A stretch of 64,000 nt of DNA from Salarchaeum japonicum (GCF_020614395.1 NZ_CP085325.1:62001-126000); one strand, 5' to 3'. Counted from the stretch's first letter, positions 32,453 to 43,506 are shown. The notes: a model not told the origin generated them from the sequence alone. Made by a program: numbers and translations.

Positions 32453-32872
32453 ATGACTACCGCACAACAAGGGTTCGAGAAGTATATTTTGAGCCGATAT
32501 ACTTCCGTAGAGATCAGTACACTCACTAGCCCGTGTCTATTTGTTCTTGCCGCCGCCACGGTCGTATATAGCTGGCCACCGGCTGTACTCGGATGGTTTG
32601 TATCCGGCTTACTCGGACTTCTTGTCGCAGTAGCTTCCGGCCGGACATCAGCGGTCAAGCTCAGTCTCATCAAGTGGCCCCAGCCTGAGTCGAAAAGCGA
32701 TTTAGCGGTGAATGCGATTGCATACAACGGCGTCTTGATTATTGGAACCGTACTTGGACAGATCGTGTGGACGGCATCGAATAGTCTCCTACTCGCTGCA
32801 GGAGTTGGGGCCGTTCTTCCGGTCTGGTTCCTCAAGCACATACAGTTCCTCGTGTTTCTGGACGTCGAGTGA
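32453..32872 (+). CDS. Membrane protein, four helices
   Basis: A 139-residue protein starting MTTAQQGFEKYILSRYTSVE with about four hydrophobic helices (about 28-45, 47-62, 82-100 and 108-130). No motif is recognised; the pattern FEKYILSRYTS at the head is amphipathic. It starts 41 bases after the tRNA. Nothing can be said about its role apart from its place beside metal genes. Confidence 0.6.
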   Translation: MTTAQQGFEKYILSRYTSVEISTLTSPCLFVLAAATVVYSWPPAVLGWFVSGLLGLLVAVASGRTSAVKLSLIKWPQPESKSDLAVNAIAYNGVLIIGTVLGQIVWTASNSLLLAAGVGAVLPVWFLKHIQFLVFLDVE

Positions 32873-33000
32873 ATTCACCGTGCCGGTCATACTTTCGGAG
32901 GAGGATATTTCCACACACAGCATGAGCCAACGACAGTCAAATCCAGGCTATCAGGGGTGAATCAGTCAGGTAGAAGTGGCTCCCTGTCCAAGACAGAATA

Positions 33001-34212
33001 ATGTCACCAGAAGAGCGTCAACCACGTGGGGACCCCTCCCGTGGACAGACCTCTCGAATCGGATCTATTCGGCCTCTCTCTGTACTTCTCGCCGCGATTG
33101 GTACGCTCACTCAGGTTCCCGTCGCGTCTGCCCACGGTACAACCGGAAGCGGTGGACTCTCGCAAGGACACGGTGTAATTATTGCTTTCGTTGGTGCCGT
33201 TATTCTCGGTGGATTCATCCTTCTCAAACGGACAGATCGGATCACGGCGACAACCGCTCTGTACGGCGTGTTCGCCGGTATCGCTATCACTGCACTCGGA
33301 GCCGTACTCTTCGAAGGGCTCTCCCCAGATCCGACATATACTGCGAGTTCGATGCCGTTCCCCCGAGCGTGGTATCAGCCACTGGCCCTGCTGAGTGGTT
33401 TGGGCATCATGGTCGCGAGCTTCGTCGTCGGGTGGCTCCGCTGGCCATCCCGACCACGGTACACGTTCCTCGGCATCCTCATGGGATTGTGGATCTCGTA
33501 CCCCTACCTCCTTCCAGAACTGGCAAGCGATACGCATCCACTCGGGTACGCAATCGTCCTCGGCACGCCAATCCTGGTCGGTTATGTCGTCTGGAAGGAC
33601 GCAGGGAGTGTCATTCGCGCAGTCATGCGTGATCCGGTTGCGCGTCGCTTCGGCATCGGCGTCGGTGTCGTATTAGCCCTCTTTTTCGTCTCGATAACGG
33701 GGTACCTCTCGTTGTTCCCCGAGGAAGGCTTCCCTGAGGAAGTGACGGTCGTCGTTCTGCCCGCAATCTATCAGCTGGTATCGTGGCCGACGCTCGAAAT
33801 CGCGATTCCGCATCTTCCGTTCATACATATCCCGTTCTTCCTGGCCGTGTCGCCCGGTCAGGTCATCGTCGTCGGGATGCTGAGCGCACTCATCGGGTTA
33901 AACGCCGCTCTCATCGCCCGTCACTGGCGCGTCGAGGAACGAGCCGGCATGACCGAAGGGACCGCCGGAAGTGCTGCAATCGTCGGGACGTGTACCTGTG
34001 GGTGCTGCGGGCCACTCGTCGCGAAGATCGCGGTACTTGCTGCCGGGCCATCGATTGCCGCCCCCCTCTACTGGGTGTTCGTCGATTCGGCCTCGCCGCT
34101 CAGTGCAGTATTCATCGTAGGAAGCTTCGTCCTCTTCACTGGGAGCCTGATCTACTCGGTCCAAGCAGCCCGACAGCCCGATCAATCGGCCGCCATCATC
34201 CCCGCCGACTGA
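33001..34212 (+). CDS. Polytopic membrane protein with Cys-rich CTCGCCGP motif
   Basis: A 403-residue protein. An N-terminal hydrophobic segment ending ASAHGTTGSGG looks like a signal or first helix, followed by about eleven helices. At about 330-338 is GTCTCGCCGPLVAKIAVLAAG, in the region between the last helices, with four Cys in seven residues, a typical copper or FeS ligand set. Histidines in AHGTTG, GHGVI and HLPFIHIPFF lie in membrane parts. This resembles some uncharacterised copper-linked membrane proteins. It is followed by a 60-residue membrane protein and the CPW ATPase. Confidence 0.75.
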   Translation: MSPEERQPRGDPSRGQTSRIGSIRPLSVLLAAIGTLTQVPVASAHGTTGSGGLSQGHGVIIAFVGAVILGGFILLKRTDRITATTALYGVFAGIAITALGAVLFEGLSPDPTYTASSMPFPRAWYQPLALLSGLGIMVASFVVGWLRWPSRPRYTFLGILMGLWISYPYLLPELASDTHPLGYAIVLGTPILVGYVVWKDAGSVIRAVMRDPVARRFGIGVGVVLALFFVSITGYLSLFPEEGFPEEVTVVVLPAIYQLVSWPTLEIAIPHLPFIHIPFFLAVSPGQVIVVGMLSALIGLNAALIARHWRVEERAGMTEGTAGSAAIVGTCTCGCCGPLVAKIAVLAAGPSIAAPLYWVFVDSASPLSAVFIVGSFVLFTGSLIYSVQAARQPDQSAAIIPAD

Positions 34213-34267
34213 GATGACGGATCTGCCGTGAGAACACGGTCCTTAGGGTGGACGAATATCTCAAGAT

Positions 34268-34450
34268 ATGAAGAGGAAACGTCGACAGTACGTGTTTTTG
34301 GGACTGGCAGCAGTATTAATCGTTGTCGGCACCCTCGCGACCGGCTTCCTCCCGTCGACGCCGTTCTACCAAGTCCTCTCCGGAGGCATCATCGTTGCGG
34401 GCTTTGCGGTCGGGTACGCGGGCCTCAGTGCCTTCGAATTGCTCGACTGA
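34268..34450 (+). CDS. 60-residue membrane protein
   Basis: Two predicted helices (about 7-26 and 34-55) after a basic head (MKRKRRQY). The start ATG at 34268 follows the 403-residue protein by 55 bases, so the two may be one unit. It converges on the CPW ATPase gene (64 bases). No family known to me. Confidence 0.6.
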   Translation: MKRKRRQYVFLGLAAVLIVVGTLATGFLPSTPFYQVLSGGIIVAGFAVGYAGLSAFELLD

Positions 34451-34513
34451 AGCGATAGGACCCGTCTTCACCCGGTTACAGCAGGTATCTGCCGATTCGC
34501 GGAGTGGGAGCCG

Positions 34514-37042
34514 CTACTCGTGAAGTAGGTCTCGAAACGAATTCGCTGCGAGGAGACCGCCGGTCGCCACGACCGCACCCATCGCGAACACCGGATTCAG
34601 CAACCCCGTCGCTGCGAGTGGCATCGTGACCCCATTGTAGAGCAGCGCTAGCCCGTTGTTCTGTTTGACACGCCGACGAGCTGCATCTGCGAGATCGAAC
34701 GTCGTCTCCACCGCCGCGAGGTCATCATCGACGATAGAAATATCCGCGGCATCGGACGCGAGTGCCGTCCCACCACCGAGGGAGATTCCCAAGTCTGCTG
34801 TCGCTAGGGCCGGGGCATCGTTCGTCCCATCACCGACCATCGTAACCTGCCCACGGGACTGTAACCGCCGGATCGTCGTGGTCTTGCCTGCCGGCGGGAC
34901 CCCCGCAAACACGTGATCGACGGCAGGATGACTGTCGAGAAAATCAGTGGCAGCCTCGTCATCACCGGTCAGAACGACGATCTCGAGATCACGGTCACTC
35001 AGTTGCGTGAGTGTGTCATCCCAGCCCGCCCGTGGTTCGTCGCCCACGACGATGATGCCCTCTGCACGACCGTCTCGACCGACGACGACCGGAAGGTGAC
35101 CGGCCGTTCGTGCCTCTGCGGCACGCGTCTCGATCCGCTCGCTCACCGACCACCCCAGTTCCGCGAAGAGATCGAGATTCCCGACGAGAACGCGCGTGTC
35201 CTCGACGACTCCTTCGACGCCGGTCGCGTGGCTCGTGAATTCAGTGATGTCCGCTGCGTGCTCGTGGTCACTGCCATCGGCAACCCCCCCATCGGCTCTC
35301 GAGCGATCGCCCTCCTGATTCCTTTGTGCAAACGTATTCACGATTGCGTCGGCCGCTGGGTGGGATGCTCGCTGTTCGAGGGCCGCGACGATTGCAAGCA
35401 GATCCGACGGTGCATCCGCCTCGAGGACATCCATCTGGCCGGTCGTGAGAGTCCCCGTTTTGTCGAAGACGACGACGTCGACGTCCCGAAGGCGCTCGAA
35501 GACGGTCTCGTCGAAGATGACGATGCCCCGCTCTACCGCTTGTTCGATACTGGTTGCCACCGAGAGCGGGGTTGCCAGGCCAAGTGCCCACGGGCATCCA
35601 ACCAAGAGAACCACCAGCGCCGTCAGGACGGCGACGGGAATGCCAGTCCCAACAAGAAGCGATCCCAATCCAGCGAGTACCGCCCCACCGACGACGACCG
35701 GAATGATGGCTGACGCGAGCCTATCGGCCTGCCGCTGGACGCCGTGATCCCCACTCTGGAGATTCCAGACAGAGGTGATGAGGCGATCGATACTACTGGT
35801 TGTCTCATCGCTCACCGTGAGGACAGCAGCCCCATTTGTGACGACCGCCCCGCCGACGACCTCGTCCCCAGCTTGTTTCGATACCGGGAGCGACTCGCCC
35901 GTCACGATCGCTTCATCGACCGTGCACTCACCCTCAGCGAGAACACCATCGACTGGGATGCGTTCGCCCTCACGGACGAGAACCCGTTCCCCGGGTTCCA
36001 GACCGTGTACGTCGACCATCGTCGTCGTCCCATCGGCGCCATACCGCCTGGCTTCGGTGACGTGGGAGATAGTGAGATTAGTCAGGCGATCCATCGCTCG
36101 CTGCTTGCTCAGTGATTCGTAGAAGATGGCAGCCACCACACTCGCGGCAACCACAATCGTGAGGTCGTAGAACACATCGATCCGACCGAGGAGAAAGGCG
36201 ATCGTACTGTACACGTAGGCACTCACGATGGTAAGTGCGACGAGCAGGTCCGTGTTCGGCTGTCGCATCTTCAGACTGACATATGCACCCTGTAACAGCG
36301 GCAGGCCGGTAAACACGAGGACGACACCCGTCAGAACGAGAAAGAGCGGCAGGATCAACAGGCCATCTCCACCGCCGATCCCGGACGCACTCGCGAACAT
36401 ATCGAGCGTCCCGTCACCAAAGAACGACGAGAGCTGCGCCGGATAGAGGAGGACCGCATACGGGAGGAGCATGAACGTCCCGAAAATGACGCCAACAGCG
36501 TAACGGAATCCCAGCACCTCGTCAATCCCTCGTTCATTCGGCTCGTCCGACCGGCGCGACTGCCCGATTATAGTCGGTGCGTCATCGCTCCCTCCAGCAC
36601 GGAGGGTTGCCGAATAGCCGAGTGTACTCAGGGTATCACAGAGAGTGCCCTTCGAGACGCGGTCAGGGTCGTATGTGATTCGGATCGTCTCGGTGACGTA
36701 ACTCGCCGCGGCGTCAGTGACGCCCTCGCAGCCTTCAGCAATCGATTCCAGAAACGCTTCACACGTCGCACAGTGCATTCCGTCGATCTGGAAGAAGGCT
36801 CGTTCCTCAGTCCCCGTTGGACGCGGATCTGCCTCGCGTTCGCCCGCTTTAGTTCCGGATTCATGTATAGTGCCATCTGTCGAGGCCATCTGACTGTGAA
36901 CCCCATCACCACCGAGCACTCGATGGACGTTTCGGCATCCAACACAGCAAAAGTCGATGTCATCCTCACCCACGACTTGATCGTCAGTGACAGCCCTACC
37001 ACAAAGCGCGCACGGGGGAGATAGTGATTGAGATGAAGACAC
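34514..37042 (-). CDS. P1B-type copper ATPase-like protein with CPW motif
   Basis: An 842-residue pump. The N-terminus has a Cys ribbon (CALCGRAVTDDQ then FCCVGCRNVHR, about 11-41) of the type found in FixI/CcoI-class copper pumps, then an HMA domain with GMHCATCEAFLE (about 94). The transmembrane ion motif, CPC in nearly all copper pumps, reads GCPWALGLATPLSV at about 481-483. The rest is intact: DKTGTLTTG (about 526), AFASHPA-like HP motif (ASHPAADAI), TGDDEAAT and GDGTNDAPAL. Loss of the second Cys is odd and needs a check for metal specificity. FixI/CcoI-type pumps supply copper to cytochrome oxidases; ctaA lies 6 kb away. Confidence 0.88.
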   Translation of the reverse strand: MSSSQSLSPPCALCGRAVTDDQVVGEDDIDFCCVGCRNVHRVLGGDGVHSQMASTDGTIHESGTKAGEREADPRPTGTEERAFFQIDGMHCATCEAFLESIAEGCEGVTDAAASYVTETIRITYDPDRVSKGTLCDTLSTLGYSATLRAGGSDDAPTIIGQSRRSDEPNERGIDEVLGFRYAVGVIFGTFMLLPYAVLLYPAQLSSFFGDGTLDMFASASGIGGGDGLLILPLFLVLTGVVLVFTGLPLLQGAYVSLKMRQPNTDLLVALTIVSAYVYSTIAFLLGRIDVFYDLTIVVAASVVAAIFYESLSKQRAMDRLTNLTISHVTEARRYGADGTTTMVDVHGLEPGERVLVREGERIPVDGVLAEGECTVDEAIVTGESLPVSKQAGDEVVGGAVVTNGAAVLTVSDETTSSIDRLITSVWNLQSGDHGVQRQADRLASAIIPVVVGGAVLAGLGSLLVGTGIPVAVLTALVVLLVGCPWALGLATPLSVATSIEQAVERGIVIFDETVFERLRDVDVVVFDKTGTLTTGQMDVLEADAPSDLLAIVAALEQRASHPAADAIVNTFAQRNQEGDRSRADGGVADGSDHEHAADITEFTSHATGVEGVVEDTRVLVGNLDLFAELGWSVSERIETRAAEARTAGHLPVVVGRDGRAEGIIVVGDEPRAGWDDTLTQLSDRDLEIVVLTGDDEAATDFLDSHPAVDHVFAGVPPAGKTTTIRRLQSRGQVTMVGDGTNDAPALATADLGISLGGGTALASDAADISIVDDDLAAVETTFDLADAARRRVKQNNGLALLYNGVTMPLAATGLLNPVFAMGAVVATGGLLAANSFRDLLHE

Positions 37043-37196
37043 AATTGATTACCACCTGCTGACAGCGCGCCGAGTACAGCCACGGAACCTCAAGGGCGAC
37101 CTCGTCCGAAGGGCCATTACCGGTGATACAGATGCCTCGATATTAAACGCTGTTCGGTGACGAGCATACCAGTAGATACCCTTGGTCCGAATCTCC

Positions 37197-37363
37197 GCCT
37201 TTGAGTACCAGAGAGAACATATGCTACCCCTCAAAAATAAGCAACAGACGGATGCACGATCTAACTGGGTTCCAGCGGGACATCTTGTACGTGATCGCCG
37301 GGCTCGAGGAACCACACGGGCTCGCAGTAAAGGCCGAACTCGACGACTACTACGAACAAGAGA
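37197..37363 (+). repeat. PadR cassette, copy 2 (leader plus 5' half of gene)
   Basis: Second copy of the repeat at 3479-3645, direct, same strand. The 55-base leader differs at a few places (GAGTACC for GAGCACC, GCTACC for GCCACC, ATAAGCAAC for ATAGTGAAC). From the ATG onward about 110 bases match exactly, then third-position changes begin. Such a pattern points to recent gene conversion or duplication of the promoter and HTH. Confidence 0.9.
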
Positions 37364-37548
37364 TCAATCATGGACGGCTCTATCCAAACCTCGACGACCT
37401 CGTCGGCAAAGGCCTCCTGGAGAAAGGTGAACTCGACAAACGGACGAACGTGTACACGGTCACGCAACGCGGAGTGCGGGAGATCGAGGCGCGACGTGAG
37501 TGGGAAAGCCAGTATTTAGAAGACGTGAACGTCTCCACCCAGTCGTAG
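37252..37548 (+). CDS. PadR-family transcriptional regulator (second copy)
   Basis: A 98-residue protein nearly the same as the regulator at 3534. The first 43 residues are identical, and the recognition helix INHGRLYPNLDDLVGKGLL is kept. Changes gather in the wing and C-terminus (TQRGVREIEARREWESQYL). The start is fixed by the conserved leader. It precedes the Fic/Doc-like gene by 53 bases, whereas copy 1 precedes CoiA-like genes. The identical HTH and leader imply that the two regulators can bind each other's promoters. Confidence 0.9.
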   Translation: MHDLTGFQRDILYVIAGLEEPHGLAVKAELDDYYEQEINHGRLYPNLDDLVGKGLLEKGELDKRTNVYTVTQRGVREIEARREWESQYLEDVNVSTQS

Positions 37549-37601
37549 AATCAACATACAGGCGGGACTGCTTTACCTACTTCCGACGAATACACAGTGA
37601 G

Positions 37602-38444
37602 ATGACTCGGCTCGTCTTCTATCACCACCCCCAGGCCGAGAATTTCTCACTCAAATATAGCTCGGCATCGGTAGCAGAAATCCGGTCTCAGCGAGAGCAA
37701 TCCGATGAGTCGACAAAACTCATCGGATACCCCTTCGAAACACCGGTCTATGTGCTCTACGAAGGCGATTCAGAGATCGAATCAGCCCAAGATATTGACT
37801 TCGATCAGGAATGGCTGAGCGACCGTATTCGTGACCTCCCCCGTCCTGGGCAAGTTGTCGCTTTCCGGTTAGTAGAGTTGCTCGAAGCCGCGGTCGATGT
37901 TCGCGATGAGGATGAGTTCCGGCTCTACAAGGAGTTCGAACCACAAAAGATCCAGCAGGCACTCGATCACGTCTCCTGGGGAGCACCACTTCCGACCGTC
38001 GCTGGAGAGGTGATGTCGAATTTGATCCTCCGACATTCCCTCCCGAATGCGAATCATCGAACTGGCATCGCGATGCTGCAGTTCTGTATTGAGAGTGTGG
38101 AGCCGGATTTTGAGATGCCACGAACGCACGTCGACGACGATACCTGGCGAGAGTGGGTTGATCCTTATATTGTTGATTCTAAGCGGCTCATCACGGTCCG
38201 CCGGAACAACCTCCGTTTCAAGCAACTCGAAGAGCTGAACGTCGACCTCGTCGAACGGAAAGACGGAATCCAAATCCGATTAGCCGAGTTCGAGCTGGAT
38301 ATGCACTGGCGAGAAGCCCTCTCAGAGTACGCTGAGCAGCACGAATCCCACTGTACGGACTTTGCACAGTCAGTTCTCGAACGAGCAGAGCGGGACGATC
38401 TGCTCGACCGTCAAGGACCAACGAAACAAGAGTTCATAGCGTAA
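37602..38444 (+). CDS. Fic/Doc-like protein, 3' end cut off by IS insertion
   Basis: A 280-residue reading frame. RHSLPNANHRTGIAMLQF at about 143-160 matches the Doc-type Fic motif (H-x-F-x-x-A-N-K-R-T-A), with Leu for Phe and His for Lys. Helices before and after fit a Fic core. Fic proteins transfer AMP or, in Doc, phosphate to target proteins and act as toxins or regulators. The ORF stops at 38442-38444, just where the IS1341-type element begins; after the element the same phase continues with TTYLENGLVERDFREMF and a stop (39825-39878). So the native protein was probably 17 residues longer. The start ATG at 37602 follows poor upstream sequence. Confidence 0.65.
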   Translation: MTRLVFYHHPQAENFSLKYSSASVAEIRSQREQSDESTKLIGYPFETPVYVLYEGDSEIESAQDIDFDQEWLSDRIRDLPRPGQVVAFRLVELLEAAVDVRDEDEFRLYKEFEPQKIQQALDHVSWGAPLPTVAGEVMSNLILRHSLPNANHRTGIAMLQFCIESVEPDFEMPRTHVDDDTWREWVDPYIVDSKRLITVRRNNLRFKQLEELNVDLVERKDGIQIRLAEFELDMHWREALSEYAEQHESHCTDFAQSVLERAERDDLLDRQGPTKQEFIA

Positions 38445-38455
38445 CAGCGGGGAAA

Positions 38456-38475
38456 CCCACCCCTTCAGGGGTGGG
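38456..38475 (+). repeat. Left-end hairpin of IS1341-type element
   Basis: CCCACCCCTTCAGGGGTGGG forms an 8-bp perfect stem with a 4-base loop. It lies just before the tnpB leader and 12 bases after the Fic stop codon. In IS200/IS605 such subterminal hairpins are bound by TnpA. Confidence 0.75.
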
Positions 38476-38564
38476 ACGAAGCGCGTACACTCCGTGCGAC
38501 AACCCACCGACGACGACGGGGTCGACCCCCAATACTTTTGAACCACCAAAACTACATATGATGT

Positions 38565-39794
38565 ATGGAGAAGCGGCGTACTGTCCCGGTCAAGCTTGAC
38601 GTGGACAGTGACGACGCCGCACTCCTCGAAGACACCGTCGACGAGTTTCTCTGGGCCGCCAACTACGTCACACGCCACGCGTTCGAGGGCGAATACGTCA
38701 CGACGAGCAAAACCACGCTCCACGACGACACCTACGAAGACGTGCGCGACGAAACGGCGTTGCACAGCAATCACGTCCAAGCCGCCCGAAACAAGGCTGC
38801 TGACGCCTGCAAGAGCGTGGTCGAGAAGTGGAAAAACGGCAAGAAAGCGTCGAGGCCGTATTTCACCAGCCCCCATCTCGTCTACGACCATCGCACCGCC
38901 ACCTTCCACGACGAGTCCGTGTCGCTGGCGACTGTTGACGGTCGCATCGAAGCCGACTACGTGCTCCCCGACAACGAGCGAGAGACGCCCCACGCGGAAT
39001 ACATCTTCTCGGACGAGTACGAAACCACGGGAGCCGAACTGCACTACTCGAACGGCAGCTGGATGCTTCACATCCACTGCAAAATGGAGGTGGAGTCCGA
39101 CACGCCGGAACAGGATGCCACCGAGAACAGAACGGTTCTCGGGGTAGACCTCGGCGTGAACAATCTGGCCGTCGCCTCGACGGGCACGTTCTGGACTGGT
39201 GATGAGTTCGACCACTGGCGGCGCGAATACGAGAACCGCCGTGGCGATCTCCAGCAGTGCGGGACGCGATGGGCGCATGAGAACATCCAATCCGTTGGAC
39301 GGAAAGAGAAAGGCCGATTCAAGATCACGCTCCACCGTATATCGAACGAGTTGGTAGCTGAAGCCCGCGAGTACGAGTGTTCGGTGATAGCGTTCGAAGA
39401 CCTGACGGACATCCGTGACCGCACTGGGGCGTCGTGGGGACACAAGTGGGCGTTCAACCGCCTCTACGAATACGTCCAGTACAAGGCCGCCGAGTACGGC
39501 ATCGACGTAGAGCAGGTTGACCCGGAGAATACCTCTCGGCGGTGTTCGACGTGTGGGTTTACGCACCCGGATAATCGTGAGAGTGAGTTGTTCGAGTGTC
39601 TGAAGTGTGGCTACGAGAACCACGCTGACTACAACGCCGCGAAGAATATTGGACTGCGGTATCTCCGTCGGACCCAAACTGGCTCCGGTGGAGGCGCACC
39701 CGTAGGCGTGCGCTTGAACAGCGGGACGCTGAACGCGAACGGGGCGTATGATTCTCCTGCCGACAGTGTCGGCCAGAGCGGGAGTCCACGCTGA
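38565..39794 (+). CDS. tnpB: TnpB, RNA-guided DNA endonuclease of IS1341-type element
   Basis: A 409-residue TnpB. The RuvC residues are there: [13 protein letters not shown] (Asp, about 195), [12 protein letters not shown] (Glu, about 281) and [14 protein letters not shown] (Asp, about 360). The zinc ribbon between the last two has [10 protein letters not shown] and [10 protein letters not shown]. An N-terminal wedge domain precedes them. TnpB uses an omega/re RNA from the element's right end to cut DNA at empty sites and so keep the element. It is complete and not frameshifted. The tail beyond 380 ([16 protein letters not shown]) is read through the right end and is weakly conserved in the family. 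Confidence 0.93.
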   Translation: MEKRRTVPVKLDVDSDDAALLEDTVDEFLWAANYVTRHAFEGEYVTTSKTTLHDDTYEDVRDETALHSNHVQAARNKAADACKSVVEKWKNGKKASRPYFTSPHLVYDHRTATFHDESVSLATVDGRIEADYVLPDNERETPHAEYIFSDEYETTGAELHYSNGSWMLHIHCKMEVESDTPEQDATENRTVLGVDLGVNNLAVASTGTFWTGDEFDHWRREYENRRGDLQQCGTRWAHENIQSVGRKEKGRFKITLHRISNELVAEAREYECSVIAFEDLTDIRDRTGASWGHKWAFNRLYEYVQYKAAEYGIDVEQVDPENTSRRCSTCGFTHPDNRESELFECLKCGYENHADYNAAKNIGLRYLRRTQTGSGGGAPVGVRLNSGTLNANGAYDSPADSVGQSGSPR

Positions 39795-39796
39795 AC

Positions 39797-39818
39797 GCCC
39801 ACGGCTTTAGCCGTGGGC
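39797..39818 (+). repeat. Right-end hairpin of IS1341-type element (likely part of guide RNA)
   Basis: GCCCACGGC-TTTA-GCCGTGGGC, 9-bp perfect stem. It lies 3 bases after the tnpB stop codon. In TnpB systems the guide RNA comes from this end, so the scaffold should overlap the 3' end of tnpB, with the guide from the bases following 39824. Confidence 0.7.
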
Positions 39819-39824
39819 TAGCTT

Positions 39825-39878
39825 ACCACGTATCTGGAGAACGGACTGGTCGAACGGGACTTCAGAGAAATGTTCTGA
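39825..39878 (+). pseudogene. Detached 3' end of Fic/Doc-like gene
   Basis: Right of the IS1341-type element, ACC ACG TAT and on encode TTYLENGLVERDFREMF then TGA. The phase equals that of the Fic frame left of the element (start codon positions differ by a multiple of three), and the sequence reads like a natural C-terminus. It ends one base before the stop of the convergent 34-residue gene. It is probably the lost tail of the Fic protein. Confidence 0.6.
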
Positions 39879-39983
39879 TCAGTCGCGAAGTTCGGCGACT
39901 GACTGACCAACCTCACGGACGTGTTCACTTCGCTCGAGGTCGAGTTCCTCGGCGAGGTAGTCAACCGTCTCTTCGAGGCTCAT
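39879..39983 (-). CDS. 34-residue acidic protein from a leaderless promoter
   Basis: MSLEETVDYLAEELDLERSE and on to VAELRD, an amphipathic helical protein of VapB/antitoxin-like size. A TATA box (TATAAA on the plus strand, 40008-40013) lies 25-30 bases before the ATG at 39983, and the start is leaderless. This spacing is what makes such a short frame credible. It converges with the Fic remnant, the stops being adjacent. An antitoxin partner of Fic is possible, though Fic antitoxins usually carry a different inhibitory motif. Confidence 0.5.
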   Translation of the reverse strand: MSLEETVDYLAEELDLERSEHVREVGQSVAELRD

Positions 39984-40201
39984 ACTAGAAAGAAACCCGT
40001 CTAACGGTATAAACCTAGTGCTGGCGCAGCAATGTAGCCCATCAGAGGAAGCGTCTGTGTATACCGAACTATGCACCCTTCGGGAAAACTGTGGAATCGG
40101 TGACTGCATAGCGATACCCACCGAAATTACGCAGTGTCGCCATTTGCTGTCCACCAACCGGACTCAATTGAATGAAACCCTCCGAAGCGATCGGGAGCGT
40201 T

Positions 40202-42484
<2,283 letters not shown>

Positions 42485-42630
42485 GAGTCATGTTCTCTAT
42501 TGAGGTGGTTCCGCCGGCTTCTTGAATCTTCGGCCCTGAGACCGTACAGCAGGACCAGCGTAGACGAGCTCCGAAGACAACAGTTAGTCGTCGTCTCGAA
42601 GCGACTTGTGCTATCCGCAGCGCACGATAC

Positions 42631-42828
42631 TCAGGCGTGAGCGGTGTATCCCGCGTCTTCGACGGCCGCCACGAGGGCCGTGACCTCTGCCTCACCGTCG
42701 ACACTTGCCTGTTCACTCTCCCTGTCGACGGTCACGGAAGTCACGCCAGTGACCTCTTCAAGGGCCTCTTCAACCGTCTGCTCGCAGTGACCGCACGACA
42801 TTCCTTCCACGGTGATGGTCGTCGTCAT
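42631..42828 (-). CDS. copZ: CopZ-like copper chaperone (HMA domain), copy 1
   Basis: A 65-residue protein: MTTTITVEGMSCGHCEQTVEE and on. The copper site is GMSCGHC, with the Cys pair at 11 and 14; the whole is a single ferredoxin-like HMA fold. I chose the ATG at 42828 (MTTTITV), since the start at 42840 adds MYLC and no ribosome site. CopZ hands Cu(I) to CopA-type pumps. It lies upstream of copB in the same direction, so the two are probably co-expressed. Confidence 0.93.
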   Translation of the reverse strand: MTTTITVEGMSCGHCEQTVEEALEEVTGVTSVTVDRESEQASVDGEAEVTALVAAVEDAGYTAHA

Positions 42829-42898
42829 ACAGAGGTACATACGGCTCCCTCCCTTTAGCGGATTTCCCCTTCGATTATGCTGGTCTCTTGGGGGTCAA

Positions 42899-42911
42899 AC
42901 TTTAGATTCCA
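42899..42911. promoter_or_regulatory. TTGGAATCTAA-like element upstream of copZ
   Basis: On the minus strand CTTGGAATCTAAAG lies about 71-83 bases before the copZ start. It differs by one base from TTTGGAATCCAAA found upstream of copA (49035-49047) and resembles TTAGAATCCAA at 48346-48356. Confidence 0.45.
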
Positions 42912-42973
42912 AGTGATACGTGCAGCCGAAACGAACCAAATTTCAGATTCAGCAACTGACGATGCGGGAAGAC

Positions 42974-43369
42974 TCAGGTACCGTTGTGGCGCTCCAGATA
43001 CGTCTTCGCCGCTAAAAAGACGTATAGTGCGCCGATAGCCCGAATACCCGAGCGGAATCGCTCGTTCCATTCGACCGACTCCGGACGCTCGTACAGGAAC
43101 GCGGTGGCAAATCTTCGATACAGATCGGGAAACAGGAAGACGATAGCGCCGAACACACCGGTAAGATTCATCAGCCACGCGTATGCTCGCCCATTGAGGA
43201 GGGAAATCGCAGCTATCAGAACGCCCTCAGACCGGATAGCTGGGCGGACCCACCCTCTCACTGTTCCCCCGCTTCGATTCGCAATCGCAAGTTTCTCGAA
43301 GAGACTGACGATTTTGTCCGGGAACAGCGCTGAGAGAGCGCCAAGGACACCCACGAGTGTTCGAATCAT
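42974..43369 (-). CDS. Small membrane protein of unknown role
   Basis: A 131-residue protein starting MIRTLVGVLGALSALFPDKI, with four predicted helices (about 3-19, 44-62, 67-83 and 108-122). An in-frame ATG at 43396 would add SVPVVQYR; the longer frame to 44020 is mostly the other strand of a real gene and is not coding. FPDKIVSLFEKLAI and FPDLYRRFATAFLY suggest an internal repeat. It is on the same strand as copZ and copB, 145 bases before copZ. Confidence 0.6.
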   Translation of the reverse strand: MIRTLVGVLGALSALFPDKIVSLFEKLAIANRSGGTVRGWVRPAIRSEGVLIAAISLLNGRAYAWLMNLTGVFGAIVFLFPDLYRRFATAFLYERPESVEWNERFRSGIRAIGALYVFLAAKTYLERHNGT

Positions 43370-43506
43370 ACGATACTGTACGACCGGTACGGACATAATT
43401 CCCGCTGCGACCCTACACTGGTGAGAATAAGGGGAATCCGAACAATAGCGACTTCGAATGAGGAACAACGCCCAGAGGCCGCTTCTCGAATGAACGTCCC
43501 GAATCC

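Larger units (their letters stand above)
38441..39824 (+). mobile_element. IS1341-type (IS200/IS605 group) element, tnpB only
   Basis: A single tnpB gene between two hairpins, without tnpA. The left hairpin is CCCACCCC-TTCA-GGGGTGGG (38456-38475 region) and the right one GCCCACGGC-TTTA-GCCGTGGGC (39797-39818). Right of the latter is CTAGCTTACC. Ends are estimated: cutting out about 1383 bases restores the Fic frame. Elements like this move with the help of TnpA in trans; the right-end transcript normally yields the guide RNA of TnpB. Confidence 0.75.

Noticed and set aside
34913-35713. Plus-strand frame of 266 codons opposite the CPW pump
   Set aside because: Shadow frame; pump motifs on the other strand are decisive.
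38370-39677. Minus-strand frame of 435 codons opposite tnpB
   Set aside because: Antisense to TnpB with its RuvC motifs; no domain in the minus-strand product.
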